Source: Aphelenchoides besseyi
Taxonomy: Eukaryota > Nematoda > Chromadorea > Rhabditida > Aphelenchoididae
Length of the DNA stretch: 64,000 nucleotides
NCBI GenBank assembly: GCA_024699855.1
Contig: JAMPIQ010000002.1
Span: 2,852,001-2,916,000 of the forward strand
Direction: 5' to 3'
Below, one piece after another: positions 1 to 14,029 of this stretch. Each line of letters starts with the position of its first letter. Position 1 is the first letter of the stretch. Below the pieces are notes generated by a model. That model saw nothing but the letters and a program-made list of their open reading frames with translations, was not told where the DNA came from and ran no database searches. The translations under genes were made by a program, and so were the position numbers.

Positions 1-2764
1 GACTTCCGACTATGAAAACAATCTTCTCTCTTCAAATGACTAATAACAACAATCATTGACTCTTCATGCCTTTGTACTGCGAATGTCCTCAAATGTCATG
101 AGAAACAAAGTGTTCAAGTGAAACGAAACGGTCGTTTTTCAAAAACCTTTGACACTCTTAAACCAAAGATTAACAACCAAAAGCATCTAATCGAAAAGAC
201 AAAAAGAACAAAATTATTCAAACGTTGAAAAACCCGCCCAATCTCGAGGTTTTTGTGGCCGTCGCGTGTCAATTTTTTGGGTTCGAGAACAAGACGTCGC
301 TTCACGGAAATGAGTCTCTGATTGATTGATTTATTACCTTAGCCATCGGTCGTGTTGTTTTTCGATTCACGATCCCATCATTTCTAACCGAAATAACAGA
401 TCTATGCTTCGGAACACGCAATGGCATTTCCCGTCACACCAATCGAAAGTGAAAAATGACCCACGAACTGAAAACGTTTGTTGAACGAGATGGTTAGCGG
501 TCTCTTTGATCTTGTTTGGATCTCAACTGTTGGGGTTGAAGTGACGTTGATTTCAAATTCCTCGCAATTTACTCAAAGTTTAATGTTCATCAGAAGAGGT
601 CGAAACGAAACAACCAGTGGATTTCTGTTCAATTGGTTTGTTAGAGGAAACAGACGTTCAGTTCGTCTTCTGTCGATACACAGTGAAAACGAAAGTACAG
701 AGGACTTGATTTCGTTCAAGTCGAGTTGTTGCCGGAATGATGTTCTTATTGAAAACGTCGTTCATCAGTTGTTTCGGAGAAGCTGTCAATTGAAACATTC
801 GGTGATTGATGAAATCGTGTACGACCGTTTCAGAACCTCAAATTGCACGTTCAGCTAAAAGTCCAATCCCATTGTTTCAGTTTTTATCGAACATTTAAAA
901 GTGCAGTGAAATTTCATGCTAATCCCGATTAGCAATAGTTACGATCAGTATGCTTTTTCAAATTTCACGACGAAAACCATTGGGCGTACGGAGTGTAACA
1001 TAAGGGACCACTTAAAGTCTCTACTTCCGTTACATTTCATATAACAAAAGGAAGTCGAATACAAGTGCTTATCGGTCTAACAGATCATTTACGTCAACGT
1101 TTTGAAATCCACCGTAACGTTTCGGACTTAAAAGCTTGGGATTATTCTTCTTGTCTCGCTCCTACGGTCAATTATGACGTCCACAGGATTAAAATCAACA
1201 CAACAGCATTGTTTATTTTAGCAGAAAATTTTAATTGCCGTTGGCAATCGTCATCTCTTCGAAATTGCGAACTAACAATCGACCGATTGCTTTGCAATTC
1301 CCAGAAAACCTGATTCGTCTACGCAAATTAAGAGATCATTTGTCTAATCAGATTTGTGGAGCATAACATGTCGAGTAGTTCACTAATTTGACGGCAGCCT
1401 TCGAATCCTCCTAACCACCTTCGAATTAAATCCACTGAACTTGTGTTCGGGCAACACATCATCTGTGGCCAATTGAAATGACTGATAACTCGAAAATTAG
1501 CAATTTAATCGATTCGCAGATTTCATTTTCTACGGAATTACAAGCGATTAGTTCAACCGCGTGCGCTTAATCCCCGACCAATTCGTCTCTTCCTGGAATC
1601 AAAGTTGAACGACCAATCCGCTCATCCAATTGCTCCCAAGAAACTCAATTTGCCGTTGATTAATTGCGAGAAATTGAGACCAAATTACTAGTTTGCGTCT
1701 TCGTTTCAATTCCCGTTATTGTTTTCATTGGACTTCGAAGACCAATCCGCAAACGTTTGTTCAACGAGAGTTCTTCTGATGTTGCGATTCGACTACCGTA
1801 GGATGATTATGCTGAAGAACAAAAGAGGTAGCTCGATGGTTGCAATGTAAACGATTTCGAATCGGTCCCATATCATACTGTAAACGTTCGTTAATCTCAT
1901 CCGCTTTTGTGGCACATTTTATTTTTGTACGTTAAGCGTCAGAATGCACAACAAAAATGAAAGAAATCCGAAGTTGTTTTGCTTGTGGATTAGTAGAATC
2001 ACTCGAGATTCCAAATAACTATCGTATTTCTTTCGTTTCGTCAATTTCTTTCATTTGATTAAAATCTGTGGATGACACATGTTTTTAATAGGAAACGCTA
2101 AGAAGCTTGTTGCAAACCCTCCAAGTGTTGTGAAATCGAAGTTCCACTATTCGCTTAATCGGTTGTTTTGCAAAAACATTCTACTTACTCGAAGGTTTGT
2201 CTGAAGATTTTTTGTATATGTCGCTCAGAACTCCGAACTTGCGAGCGGATACGTGAATTATTTTGTTTTGGCTGCTAAGTACTGCGTACCAAAACACCAC
2301 AAAAATTGTGAGCTTTCTATTCGGTTCTGGTAGTTAAAGGCTGTTGGGCCTGTGGTGACTTCAATCAACAGCTGGAAGAGCAACTGCAAGTTGTATTTTC
2401 TAATTGAAGCCAAAAAGTTTATAGCAAACGTGGAATTCGTAGTTTTGCATAGCAACCGATTACTCGGTTATGAGTTGGCTGCGCGCTAATTGCCAACTGC
2501 ACTTTACGATCATAACACCGCGAATCGGAGTGTTGACTCAATGGTCGAATTCGTTGGTCGGAAGCATCAGGAATCGTGACACACGCGCATCGCGGTTTCC
2601 ATCGAAAACAGCGCCAAAGGTCGCGACGAGTTTACGGTCAGAACGGAAAGACCCCTTTGAATCATAGACTCCGGTGAGCGTTGCCTTTTGAATGCTGATT
2701 GGCCATTAAGCCTGCGATGAGCTCATCGATACTCTACAAAATTAAAACCACAGTTTTCTTGCTC
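1..2764. other. Gene-free stretch
   Basis: No reading frame here shows a recognisable domain, consistent splice-site phase or a codon pattern unlike its opposite strand. The short open frames (up to about 126 codons at 478-858) have no homology I can recall. The composition, rich in TTCG/CGAA words, matches the following 10 kb. I see nothing else to annotate apart from one TACCGTA heptamer at 1794-1800. Confidence 0.6.
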
Positions 2765-3523
2765 TTACAAGGAGTGCTTGTCATCGAATCTCGCGAAAAT
2801 TAGACGGCAGTGATATCAATCGACGTGTCTCGACGAGCTGATTATCGCGGTAAGGTCCGTTTATTTTAACTCACTTCATTATGGAGATATTGGCCGTTTT
2901 ATTTGCCCAAAATTCACTCCGAGTTATGGTCCGCTGATCTTCCTTTGGGAGTGTGAGCTGCAATAGTCGAGTGAGTAAGTGATGGGCTTGCGAACTCTTT
3001 TGCAGGTTGCGAGTTTGATTTCTTCGATTGTCTCTTTCAAGCGCTGCGTTCTACCAAAATGACTCCAAAAAGTGAGAAAAAAGTCGATTGAATCCCTCGT
3101 AGTCTTTTCCTTTTTGCTTTGTGGATACAAGACAGCAACTTGCATCCGACAACAGAGAGAATTGAACCTGCAACCTGCAAAAGAGTTCGCAAGCCCGTTA
3201 CTTACTCACTCGACTATTGCAGCTCACACTCCCAAAGGAAGATCAGCGGACCATAACTCGGAGTGAATTTTGGGCAAATAAAACGGCCAATATCTCCATA
3301 ATGAAGTGAGTTAAAATAAACGGACTTCACCACAATAATCAGCATAATCGATACTAAGATTATAGCAATTTGATTGTTTTTGGTTTTTTGACCAAAATCT
3401 CGGCCATATCCGAGTTGTGGCAAGCACGACTTACACCGCGATAATCAGCTCGTCGAGATGCGTCGATTGATATCACTGCCGTCCAATTTCCGTTGGATTC
3501 GACAACAAGCACTCTTTGTTAGA
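2765..3523. repeat. Inverted pair of SINE-like repeats (foldback structure)
   Basis: A left arm of about 260 bp (2765-3021) reappears reverse-complemented at about 3160-3523. Shared blocks include TGATATCAATCGACG, GGTCCGCTGATCTTCC and GGGCTTGCGAACTC, and identity is high over most of the arm. The right arm carries about 100 extra bases (roughly 3333-3432) flanked by near-identical copies of CACCRCRATAATCAGC. Both arms include a tRNA-like stretch: GTCGAGTGAGTAAG, then GGGCTTGCGAAC, then a box-B-like GGTTCAATTCT in the right arm, which suggests a tRNA-derived SINE. The spacer is about 140 bp. Seen: the inverted repeat. Inferred: the SINE identity. Confidence 0.7.
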
Positions 3524-6500
3524 TTACAAATTTTACTGTGATTCATTTTAAATCTGTTAGTCAGTTCGAGTGTTTTTAATCTTCGAAGTGTTTTTCGGGT
3601 TGTGATCAGTCAGTTATCGCGTCCTCTTTTATACATCATTTTTCGATTTATCAAACTGACCGTGTTTCTTTGTTGACCTTCAAATGGCAACTGAATTGCT
3701 TTCGAAAAAGAACATACCCGGGGAATGAACTTGGGACTTCAATTTGCAGTGTGAAAACCTAAAACTATAAACCAAAAATCAAACTTTGTATCGTAACCTT
3801 TCTATTTTGCAACTCCAATTCCTGGCTGTTTTTAGCTGTTAAGCCAATTTGAAATGAGATCAATAATCGACTTGAGTCATTGAACAATGACGGCCAAATG
3901 AAACGTTAAAATTTGTGGGGTGATACGTTTATACGAATTGCGCGGCTAATCGAGGAGCCTATAGATTGCGTAAATTGGTTCGTTCACTCGAACTTCTATC
4001 GGCAATTCGAGCACAAGCGAATGTTGCAGAAGTTAAACGGATATCTGAAGTCCAAGCGGTTCAAATTGACGTTTCCGTAGTTCGTTTTCGTTTGCTTTTG
4101 TCTGAAAATGTTCCGGGAATCGCCCACGATAAGGCCGGAAAACTGGTCCAATGAGTTTTTGCTTTTCGTTTCGCTATTTTGGTTCGGCGTATTGTTGTGA
4201 CGAGAAGTTGAAAGGCAGTGGATTAGAAGAAAGAAATTACGATTCCAAGTCACGCAATGCAATTCGAAGAAAAGGTATTCTGAAAGATGTTAATTGGTTA
4301 ATGAAATTCTTTACAATGCCTGTTTGCAAACTCCGTTGTTTATCCCGACAGAAACAATCCGTTGGAGCCGAGAGGCAAAGATTGACTGACGGCCGACCAA
4401 TTTTTCTTTTGCAGCGATGGGAAAACCTCTCACTGGTCAAAGATTTGGGTTTATTACGAGCTCTGTGTTCCAAGTCCATGAACACGTCTTTTGTTGAGTG
4501 GATTCCAGTGAGTCATAAGGCGGTACAACAAACAAATTTACGAAACTTTTCAAACGCCGTCTACATTTCTTTTCAAGTTGAACGGACAATCGGAGGTGTG
4601 TTTCGATTCACTTTGTCATTGAATTCGATTTGTATCCCCAATTTCGTAAATCGACGCTTTTCAGTGGTTGTAGTATTCGCATAACAAATTTCCATTTTCA
4701 ATCGTCATTCCCATTCCTCAAGTCTAACGGCTACTGTGGTTTTTGTTCGTAATTTTTGATGTTTTTGCGTGTGAATAGCAAGCAAATTGAGAGATGCAGT
4801 TGAAAGTTTTCACTGAAGACGTTTCTCGGAATCGAACATCGCACGTCGCCGTTTATCATTTCGCTCCTTATCGCTGTTGAGTCCAATTGACGTGATCTTT
4901 TGGACCAATTCCGCCAGCCTAATCAATTCGACTGCAATTCGCTAACCTCAATAAGCTCGTTAACCGTAGAGTTAGTTGCACAATTAGCAACGCTCGAGTG
5001 TTTTCGACTTCATTGAACCCTACGGTAAAGAACAAAGTTCTGCAACGTTCCGAGAATCATGAGTAAAAATAAACGCCCAAGTTTGTTACATCGCTTCTCC
5101 AAAGTTTATGGATAGTGGTCGCAAGAAGAAGGAACTTATTTCCTATTTATTACATCAAAGACTAACCGCCGCATTCACGGAATTTTTCAGTTCATCTTTT
5201 GATTAATCGGCTAAAGTCGCTTAACGAAAGGATATGGAAATTGGCGAAACACATTAAGCCGTGGATTTGGTCAATGAACGTCGAGACTCTTCGATCCCGT
5301 TTGTTTCATTGTCCCTAAATGACGACAGAAGAGTACGGTAGAGCTCAGCTGTAGGTTTGCAGATGTTTTGGTGGAGAGTTTGTTGCAAATTGAAATGCTC
5401 TGCGCAATTCAACATTCCGGTTCGAAGTCGTGCACCTGCTTGTGCGCGTCCCAAATTCCATCCGATGTTCGTCATCAGCCAAAATGATTCGAAGGACTTT
5501 TTGGCATTTGCTAATTAGTCAGCAGATCGATAGGATCAAGATCGCTGACGAGTCGCGGGAAATTTCTTGGCGTACTTTACCATATCTTTTCGTTTCCTTA
5601 TTGTCGAAATGTCGCAACAGAATGAACATCAAAACTAACGCGCAGTTTCCCGGTATTTTCCTTATCCGACGACAAATTGTGGTTCCCGAGTACAATCGAG
5701 TTTAGTTTGTAAACAAATACAATCGCCTTTGATGTTAAGGGATCGTCATAGCTTCGATTAGGTACAAGATTTTAGCCTATTTTCTATTAGTCAGAAGTGG
5801 ATTTACCATGTGCATTTCAGCAATCGAGATGACATAATCTGCTTTACGATTTTTGGCATTCATGGCGGAGACAGAAAACATAAAGAAACATTCGACTAAC
5901 GAGCAATTAAGAGAAGCCCGAACGTTGAGTCAATGGCTGATCAGAGATGAAACACGTTGCACCATTCGGAAGTTCTCGGAATGGGAGTCGGGGCTTCAGC
6001 TAAGTCGAAGATCTCTCTTATTTCATCCAATTATTCGCTGCCGGGTCGTGGTTTCGAACGTAGACTTAGTTGTGTGTTGATGTCTATGAATGGCAATTAA
6101 TGTAATCCGAGAATCCGCTTCCGCTTTTGAAGACAAGAAACACACGACCAAAAACATCAATTGCAGAGCTCAAATGCGTCGAAACTTTTGACGTTGTTTG
6201 TGTTTCTCGAAACTTTTGAAATCAAACGTCTGGTCGTGAACGACGGCGATTAACACAAACAACTTCGGAATGCAGTTGAGAGCTTTCGTTTACAAGAACG
6301 TTTGTGCTCTTCAAAACGTTCAATCTGCCAAACTGGTCAGTTGCACGCGAAACAAAACACATTCGCCTTCCGGTGGAACAATCGCCGTTTTTGTGCCTTC
6401 AATGTAATGAGCAACGGAACAATCACGATTTGCCCTTTTGAACACGCCAACTGGCGATTGTCTTCGTGACTCAAATACATTCCGCGAACTGATTAGTTGC

Positions 6501-9500
6501 CGGATACACAAAGTGCATTTCATTGTTCTGATCTGGCATCGAACATCGAAAAATACGGTAAAAATCATGTGGCCGATTAGTTTCCGGTGTGTGTCACTTC
6601 TTTTTGTTTACGCTAAACGGAAATATTGCAGGTGGTCTTTGAAACTTGGAGTTCGAAAACTAACGTACAAATCGCTCGTTGTTGTTTTTGTTGACTTTGC
6701 ATTAATCAGATCGTTTTCGAACAACAAGTTGGTTTCTAACCAGTTGGTAGTCTTCGCGGGCTTGTACTCGCTCACGCGACCTACTTCATAAGGTGCTCCG
6801 AACCTTCGAAATTGAAAGTCAGATCGCAACATTTCTCAGGAACACACAAAAGGACTCAGGAATTAGCATCCAAAACGAGTTCGTCTGAAACCGAATGTTG
6901 CGCATTTTCCCACCATTCAAATGCCAATAATTGTCCCCGTTGATGTCGATTAAGCGAAATGACACTTCGAAGCGTTTACGCGCCAAATTCCTTGCATTGG
7001 TTTGTTGAAATTGCCGTTTCCAACGAATACGTGCATTGCCGTCGACTAACGAGTTTTCGGAGTTCGAAGAAGAGCGGTTTTTTGTTTTTAATCTGATCAT
7101 CTCCTCGTTTCACAGGCTGATCAATAAACTCGAGGGTTCGGTTCTCGTGTTCGTTTGTTCGAGGGCTGCAAAAGTTTCTATTGTTTGGATCCAGTGAGGG
7201 TGCCGGTTGACGGCACAAACTCGTATTTGAGAGCCGAAGAACTCGGATCGATGTGTTTGGATAAACAGCAACATCTTCGTGTTCATTCGATTCGTTTGCT
7301 GTGACGACGAACGTGGTCGTGTTCTCTTCCAATTGCGCATCGTGTTTCCAGCATCCTGATTCGAACGAAACTGCAAATCGTTCGTGTGATCAGCAGTTTT
7401 GTTGATTGATGACTTCGAAGAGGATTTGGGTTTTTTTGCGTTTTGATTTTATCATCCACCGCGTTCCATCGCTTGACAGCCAATTTGATGTCCGTAACCT
7501 TGAATTCAAAAACATAAATGAGCGTCTGTCAAACTTCGATTTCATTTCCGCCTTCTAATTGGCCCCAACGTTTCCGCTTCTGTTTCTACGATATTTCGAA
7601 GCGTGTGGGTCTTTTCGGACTTCGATTTGCGACTACAAGCTTATTGACTGGTTGCTTCGTGTTACAAAATCGGGGACACGGAAACGAAAACAACGGACTA
7701 CAATTGGGGCCTTAAATTAGAAACAAAGTTACTCATTCGATAGAAAACAAAGTTCGAAAGTTGTCTCGAAACACCAAAAGATGTGATTCTGAAGCCAACA
7801 CACTCCTTTGGACTTCAAGAAAATTTTCGAAGAACGAAGAATCTCAAGATTGTAGTATTTTGTCTCAGATGTGCCTTTTGTCAATTAGTATCCCGTGTTC
7901 TTGGTTTCTAGTAGCCCGTTCGGTTTATTGGTTTCGTTTGAATCGTGTTCATCAATTGAGTTTTCAAATCGTTTAATTTCTGCACAAATTGCACGCTATA
8001 AAGCGGAGGAAGAAAGGCGGCAATTTACTCGTTTCCACCGTACACTTAATGACCAAATCGATGCCATAAATCAACCGCGAATGCGGCCGTTAAAACAACC
8101 GCAATGACGACGTTTAGTTCCTGTTCGTGTTTACAATGACACTTCTACGGTGTCTTCTGTCGCATTCTATTGACAGCCGTTGACTCATTAAAATCTCGAA
8201 GCTTGTTGGTCTCTGATGCTCCTTAGATTCGAATAATCTCCTCGACCAGTTTAAACCCATTGCTTGTCAGAGACCCATGGCAAACAACACAGCGGTGACG
8301 TACCAAACAAGTTGATGAGCAGATTTGCCTTACAACTTTCCTGTGTGTTTCTCCCGCTGTTTCCTCAACTTTGTAGAGAAACGTCTTTTGCAAACGCATT
8401 GAATTTCTCGTCGAAGAACCGGCTGCGATTGTCGATTGGAGGAACATGAAAAGACTGCGGGCGCTTGATACCCATTCGTATTTACTTTGATCTTCCCAAC
8501 ATGATCTGCCGTTCACTTCGGAAGATGGAGTAGCGAGAAAACTTGAAAATTAAGTTCAGACTAACCACGAACCTACTTCCGTGTTTTCGTCGATCAGTTG
8601 ACATTTTCTATTCACAGAATTTTCGAGTTTGACGACTGCAAAATCACATGCAGTCAACAGTTAAACTCCAAACTCTTCTTATCACTTCCTGCTACTTTTC
8701 CTTCTTTTTTTGTTGCAATTTCACTGCCTCTCTATAGTGTAGCTTATGATAATCGAACTGATTAAGCAAACCGGTACCTTCGACTTGTTTTTTGAAGCTC
8801 CGACAGTCGGTTTGCAGTTCCTTTTCGTTCTCGGAACGCCGCGTCCGCCCGATCACGATCGGCAGTTTGATCGAAACATGACGAGCGACTGTACGCTTCG
8901 ACTACAAATTCGATTTATTGCCGTGAATCGACCAAAAACCGAGAGCATTTCCAAATTTATCTCATCAAAGGTTGTTTTCGAATCTTTATGCAGTCGACCA
9001 CAAAACTTGCAGATTGGCGGCGAGATGAATCGTAGTCGACAGTTGAACTCTCGTGCTTCACAAGCTCTCGATGAGTAATCCGCCAAGTTGTTGAGTTAAT
9101 CGATGTGCAATTACTTAAATGCCAAATTTGGGACTCAATTTGTCTCACGAATTCGAAGAACCCGACCGTCCAATTAGACGAGCCGTGTTTCTTTGTAAGC
9201 GGCCACAAACGAACGCATTTTGTAACAATCGAAATGGCCGTCTAAGTTGGACGGACGAGTTAATTTCCGGGAATCCGCGAGGTCTGCTTGTTGAACGTTT
9301 GTTTTTGTGTGCCGCCGTTCGGCATTTGACGTTCCACGGGAAATTGATGTGCAGACGCGTGGCCTCTTCGGGAATCGAATCCGGAACGAAAACAAGTTTT
9401 TCATGTCGAACGGCCAAAAAAGAAACCAACTGCTGTCCGTTCTTATCACGGAGCAGCGAACATCAGAAACGACGAAAATTTAACGTTCATGTGCAAACGA

Positions 9501-12500
9501 CTTTTGCTGAAAACAACAAACTTTTTTGTGACATTCGACTACCGTAGTGTCGTCTTTTTGCGCAACCAAAATCGACTGTTTTCGAAGATCGTTCGCTTTT
9601 CCCTTTTTTTGATGGTCGTTTTGTTGGCGTCCAATAAAAAAACATTCTTTCGACGCTTCTCGGAACGTTCAAACGCGCATCCCGAAGACACTTCCAACGG
9701 CGGTGTTTGATGTTCTTTCGCCGTTCCGGGAATCGTGCGTATGTTTCGCAAAAATGTTTTTCGACGCATCGACGCGAAACGACGTTGCTGCCTGCGGCTG
9801 CTGATTACTCGCGTGTACCGTAGAGACCAAAAGTTAAAACAAAAGAAACACGCACAACAAGTTTACAGCACACGTGTGTGGTTTAGTTAGCCGGCCCAAA
9901 GTTTGGTTGTACTTTAATAAGACGGCAAATCGAATTATATGGTGTCTGTGTGAACTTACTCATGTTCTTGCATAATTGATGTGAGTGAGCCGAAGAATTT
10001 CTATGTGATCTTCGCTTTTGCAACTTGTTTATTGCAATCGAGTTATATCGGGAGGCAGTTGGCCTTTCGAAAGGTTCCTGATTCGTCGGATTTTCAGTGA
10101 TTGTGATTATCTAATGTTTGAACTGCTCACTCATCACTTTCGAGGTCTCAAAGATGGACGACGGGGCACGAGGAACGGCGATCGTTCCGTCGCATCACTT
10201 CTTCCACGGCCCCGGAAACCATTTGTTTGGTCGGCAGTTGTCAATTGAGTTTTTTTTGACGTTCTTCTGCCGGCCACCCGCCCTAATTCACGGCTTGTTT
10301 TGTCTGGAACATTGGAACGCAGACCCGGAAGAAGAAAGCCGAGTTTAGGAGAAGTGAAAGGCTGCAGAAAAAACAACTCGCACACTACGCAGACACTTCC
10401 GCCTTTCGAGCGTAACAACGTTTCGTTCGCCGTTCCGTTCGTTTGTACAAAAAAGAAATCACGAGCGCGCGCAGTTTTACACAAAAGTTTTTAAAAAACG
10501 TTTCTATGAAACGTTTTACTTTGCTCGTTTGTAGTCGCGGCGTAATAGGAAACTTTGCCGCGACGCAAGAACCTTCTTTTTTTTGGTGAGTCGTTTCTTG
10601 GATGCGTATATTACGATTAGGACCGAAAATAGAGATTTTCGTACCGTAGCATTTCGTTTAGTTGCAATTAGCGTCGTTTTTTGCCGCATGAGCTCGCGGC
10701 GCGCGTTTGTAAAGTTTGGCATCCGCTCGGCTATTTTCGGACGTCGTTTTTGGCGCAGCGAGTTCTTCGTAATAGTGTTTCACTTCTTGTTTTTTGCCCA
10801 ATTTTTGCACAAAAAACAAACGAAAGGGAGCGGCGCGAATGTAAACAAGCAGCTCGTGGACGCTCGGTTGTTTCGCGAGTGTTTCCAAATTGGTTTTTTT
10901 ACAAAATTGAGAGAGTCGAGAGCGGAAAGTTTCGCAACTTTTCACCGCTCTTCTGCAAATGTTTCGACGTTTGTTTGTCTCTTCGAAAACAAATTCGCCG
11001 CACGTGTGTTTTTTGGTTTTCGAGCGCCTGCAACTTGAAATAGAAACCGAAACACGCGGCTCGTCGACTGAAGACGAACGTCGAGCTTTGGTTTGTTGTG
11101 TTCGATTGTTGTCAGCTTTGCGAATTGTCTTCTGGTCAATCGAAGAGCCACAAATTAGTCGTTTACTCATGACCGACCTATTAATCTTCGAATCACCTTG
11201 TTTTTGATCGTTCGACGACAAATCGGATCAACGCAATTGTATCCGCTTTGTCGTCGGTTGCCGTAAGGATGGTTCTTGTGTTATAGTTACGCACTCATTA
11301 GACGATTACGCATGAGAACAAGTTGGACCTCAAGGCGTGCGGTTCGTTGTCGTTGACGGAACGAAGTTTGAAAACAAAATCGCGTGTTCGATTTCCGTTC
11401 GAAAATAAACGTTTTTGCAGTTGTTTTTCCTGGAATTTTGCCCGCTTTTCCAATTCCTCGCTCAATTTGATGGCACGCACAATTCCGAGAGTCTCCACAA
11501 AACGGCAGTTCCTCGTCTGGCGCATCCCCGCCGTTCTCGGCAAATGTTGACAACAAAACACATGCCCGGCCAAGTTGTTTGGTCTGCTCCGCCTATTCGA
11601 CTTCTTTGCTTCCGCATCAAATGGATCTCTGGAAAAAAAGGCCCAAGACACGAGAATCCCACAATTTTTGAGCAGTTTTTTCTCTCCGCCCCGTCGACTA
11701 TTTCGGGCGCCGGACCGCCCAACTCAATTGAGACGTTTGCGAAGTTTATGTCGTTCGACAGATTTTTTAATGAGACGGAAGCCGTTCGATTGTGCCATTT
11801 CGACTCATCGGACGCAATGACTGTAATTCGCAGTTTCCACCTTCTTGACTCATAACTTTACCGCGCGGATTCGTTGGCCTTTCAGCTTCAACATCGGGCG
11901 TTTTGATCTGCGATGGCGGTCCTTTTTGCGTGTTGTACGGTGGTGATGATCGTGTGCTGTAGAATTACATCTCGTAGTTGCACACCAACGACACTCATCA
12001 GCGTCATTTTCCGCGATTCAGCGAACTCGACGGCCAACGATTCATCGCCGTTTTTGTCCCAAAAACTCGCTTTCCAATCAACGTTACGGTAAACGTCGAT
12101 TTTGTTTCTCTTTTGTTTTGGATTCCGATACCGTAAGTTGCTTCCGAATTCCGCGAAAACATTTGCGTCCGATCTGTTGTGCAGCAGACAACCGAGTGAT
12201 TATTACGGTGGACGTGAAATCGATCATCGACTAATGTTTGCGCAATCGGTGCGCTTTGTGCGTCGATAATTCCAGGGCAAATGTTTCGTCTTCTTATCAG
12301 CAGAATCGGGGCGGAGAGTTCGGGTGAACAATCCGCGAAACAACGTCGTTTACGATCGTTGAACGGCGCGAAGCGTTCAACGAAACATTTGCGCGACGCA
12401 AAGAAAAGACAGCGAATAGTCGTGAACTTTTGAACCAAAAGTGGAAATTTGATGTTTTCGATTAAAAAACAAAAGTTTGGAACTGATCGGTTCGATGGCC

Positions 12501-14029
12501 GCGTACGGTAATGCAGACAGAAAGACGAAAGATTCGCAGAAAAGAAGTCGAGGATTAACTCCGCCCATTTGGCCAAATTTGAAGCCACGCCTCGAAGTGG
12601 TTGCGATGTTTTGTGCTTATTGAAGCGTGGCCATTTGGTCGCGATGCTTGAATCGAAGAAGTCGGCTTCACGACGACTTCGAACGCTCGATCTTCACGCA
12701 ATTAGCGTTCGAGCTGATGCGCAGTTTTTGATTGCATTTTGTGTTTACGTTCGCTCGCCGTTCATTTGTTTCGAACGATTGAAAACATTCGCGTTGACGT
12801 AGATCCCGCAGTCTTCTTTGCGTAGATGATAAGCGAAGCATCAACACGACGACCGTGTTTCCAGCAGCCATCCATTTGCGACAATCAACTTGACATGTTT
12901 TTGTTTACAACAAGTTTCGCTGCTCGCTTGAGCTTTGGCGGTGTTCGTTCATCGATTGGCATCCAATTCGTCGTCTTGGGGTATCATATGACCAACTGTG
13001 GGTTACCGTACCGAAAACCAAAAACCAGTCCGCAAAGTCACTTTGTCTGTTTTTGTTTTTCTTTTCTGTAAACCTTCAGACTAATTTATAAGTACAGTAG
13101 GGAGGGTCATCAGACGTCAGTTATGTAATAGATACAAAGCTGCTCATATTCGAAATTGAAGAGCTGTTTTGCTCGGCTTTTAAATCCTATTAACGTCTTC
13201 ATTTACTGGATCAGCTTTTGGGTTGCGAAAATACACGGCCGAAACATTGAAGCGATTTCGTACACGAAAATATTTTTCGAACTAAAAACCACAAAACTCG
13301 GGTCCTGTTTTTCTCTTAGTCTCATAAACATCCCACTTTGCCGCACCCTTCGGGGCTGCTTACCGACGATCTTTGCGGGCAATTGCGCAACGTTTCCCGA
13401 ATGTTTCACTGATTAGCGCCGATCGTCGAAGATCATCGAGCGGCACGCAAAACCGTTTGTTCGATTGTGATTTTTGACGTGCTGCCTTTCAAAACCTCGA
13501 GGGAGGGTGACTTATGAAGAACACGTCGACCGCCTTCGCGCTTTTTATCTCCGCCCATTCGCCTTTGCAGAAGCGCGTTCGTCACGCGGCTCCAAAATGT
13601 TTACCACTGAAACGTTGGCTCCGTTCTGATCTCCGCTCAGCAAGAGGACTCTCTTCACGTGAACTCTAAAACTGATTCTCAAATTTCATCAAACACAAAA
13701 ACAACTTTTTGTTTTCCTCCTTTTAAATCGTCGACCACTTTGTTGCGTGTGTTTCTCGCCGCCCCTATTCGTGGTCATCGATGAGCGTGTCGATGGGCTT
13801 AAAAGACTGCCGATTAACAACCTGAACTTTCAGTTTTCACCGTTCCAAACAACCGATCAGTAATCAATCGATCGTACTCGGCGTTTAAAAGTCAACACTT
13901 TTTTCCAATCAAAACAACCTTTGTGCAACTCCGCGTGTCGTTCTACCCGCTCATCTGTGCCATTGGTCTGATCTCTGGCTTACAAGCGAACATCTCGCTC
14001 TTCACTTCGAACGATCCAATCGTTTCAAT
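3524..14029. other. About 10.5 kb without a supportable gene, upstream of the DM gene
   Basis: Many frames stay open for 80-194 codons here (for example 4151-4684 plus, 10658-11221 minus, 12004-12588 minus). They overlap on both strands, carry no recognisable domain and lack coherent splice sites, so I read them as chance frames in DNA of moderate GC rich in TTCG/CGAA. TACCGTA or TACGGTA occurs ten times between 5021 and 13010. The segment could be the cis-regulatory domain of the DM-domain gene that follows, but that is inference from position only. Confidence 0.5.

Noticed and set aside
4151..4684. 177-codon plus frame
   Set aside because: No recognisable family and no supporting signals; a frame of this length is plausible by chance across 64 kb and six frames.
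10658..11221. 187-codon minus frame and several overlapping plus frames
   Set aside because: Basic, low-information translation without domains, opposite-strand frames equally open, no splice structure; expected by chance in this composition.
12004..12588. 194-codon minus frame
   Set aside because: No domain and no conserved pattern; the translation looks random and other frames over the same DNA are also open.
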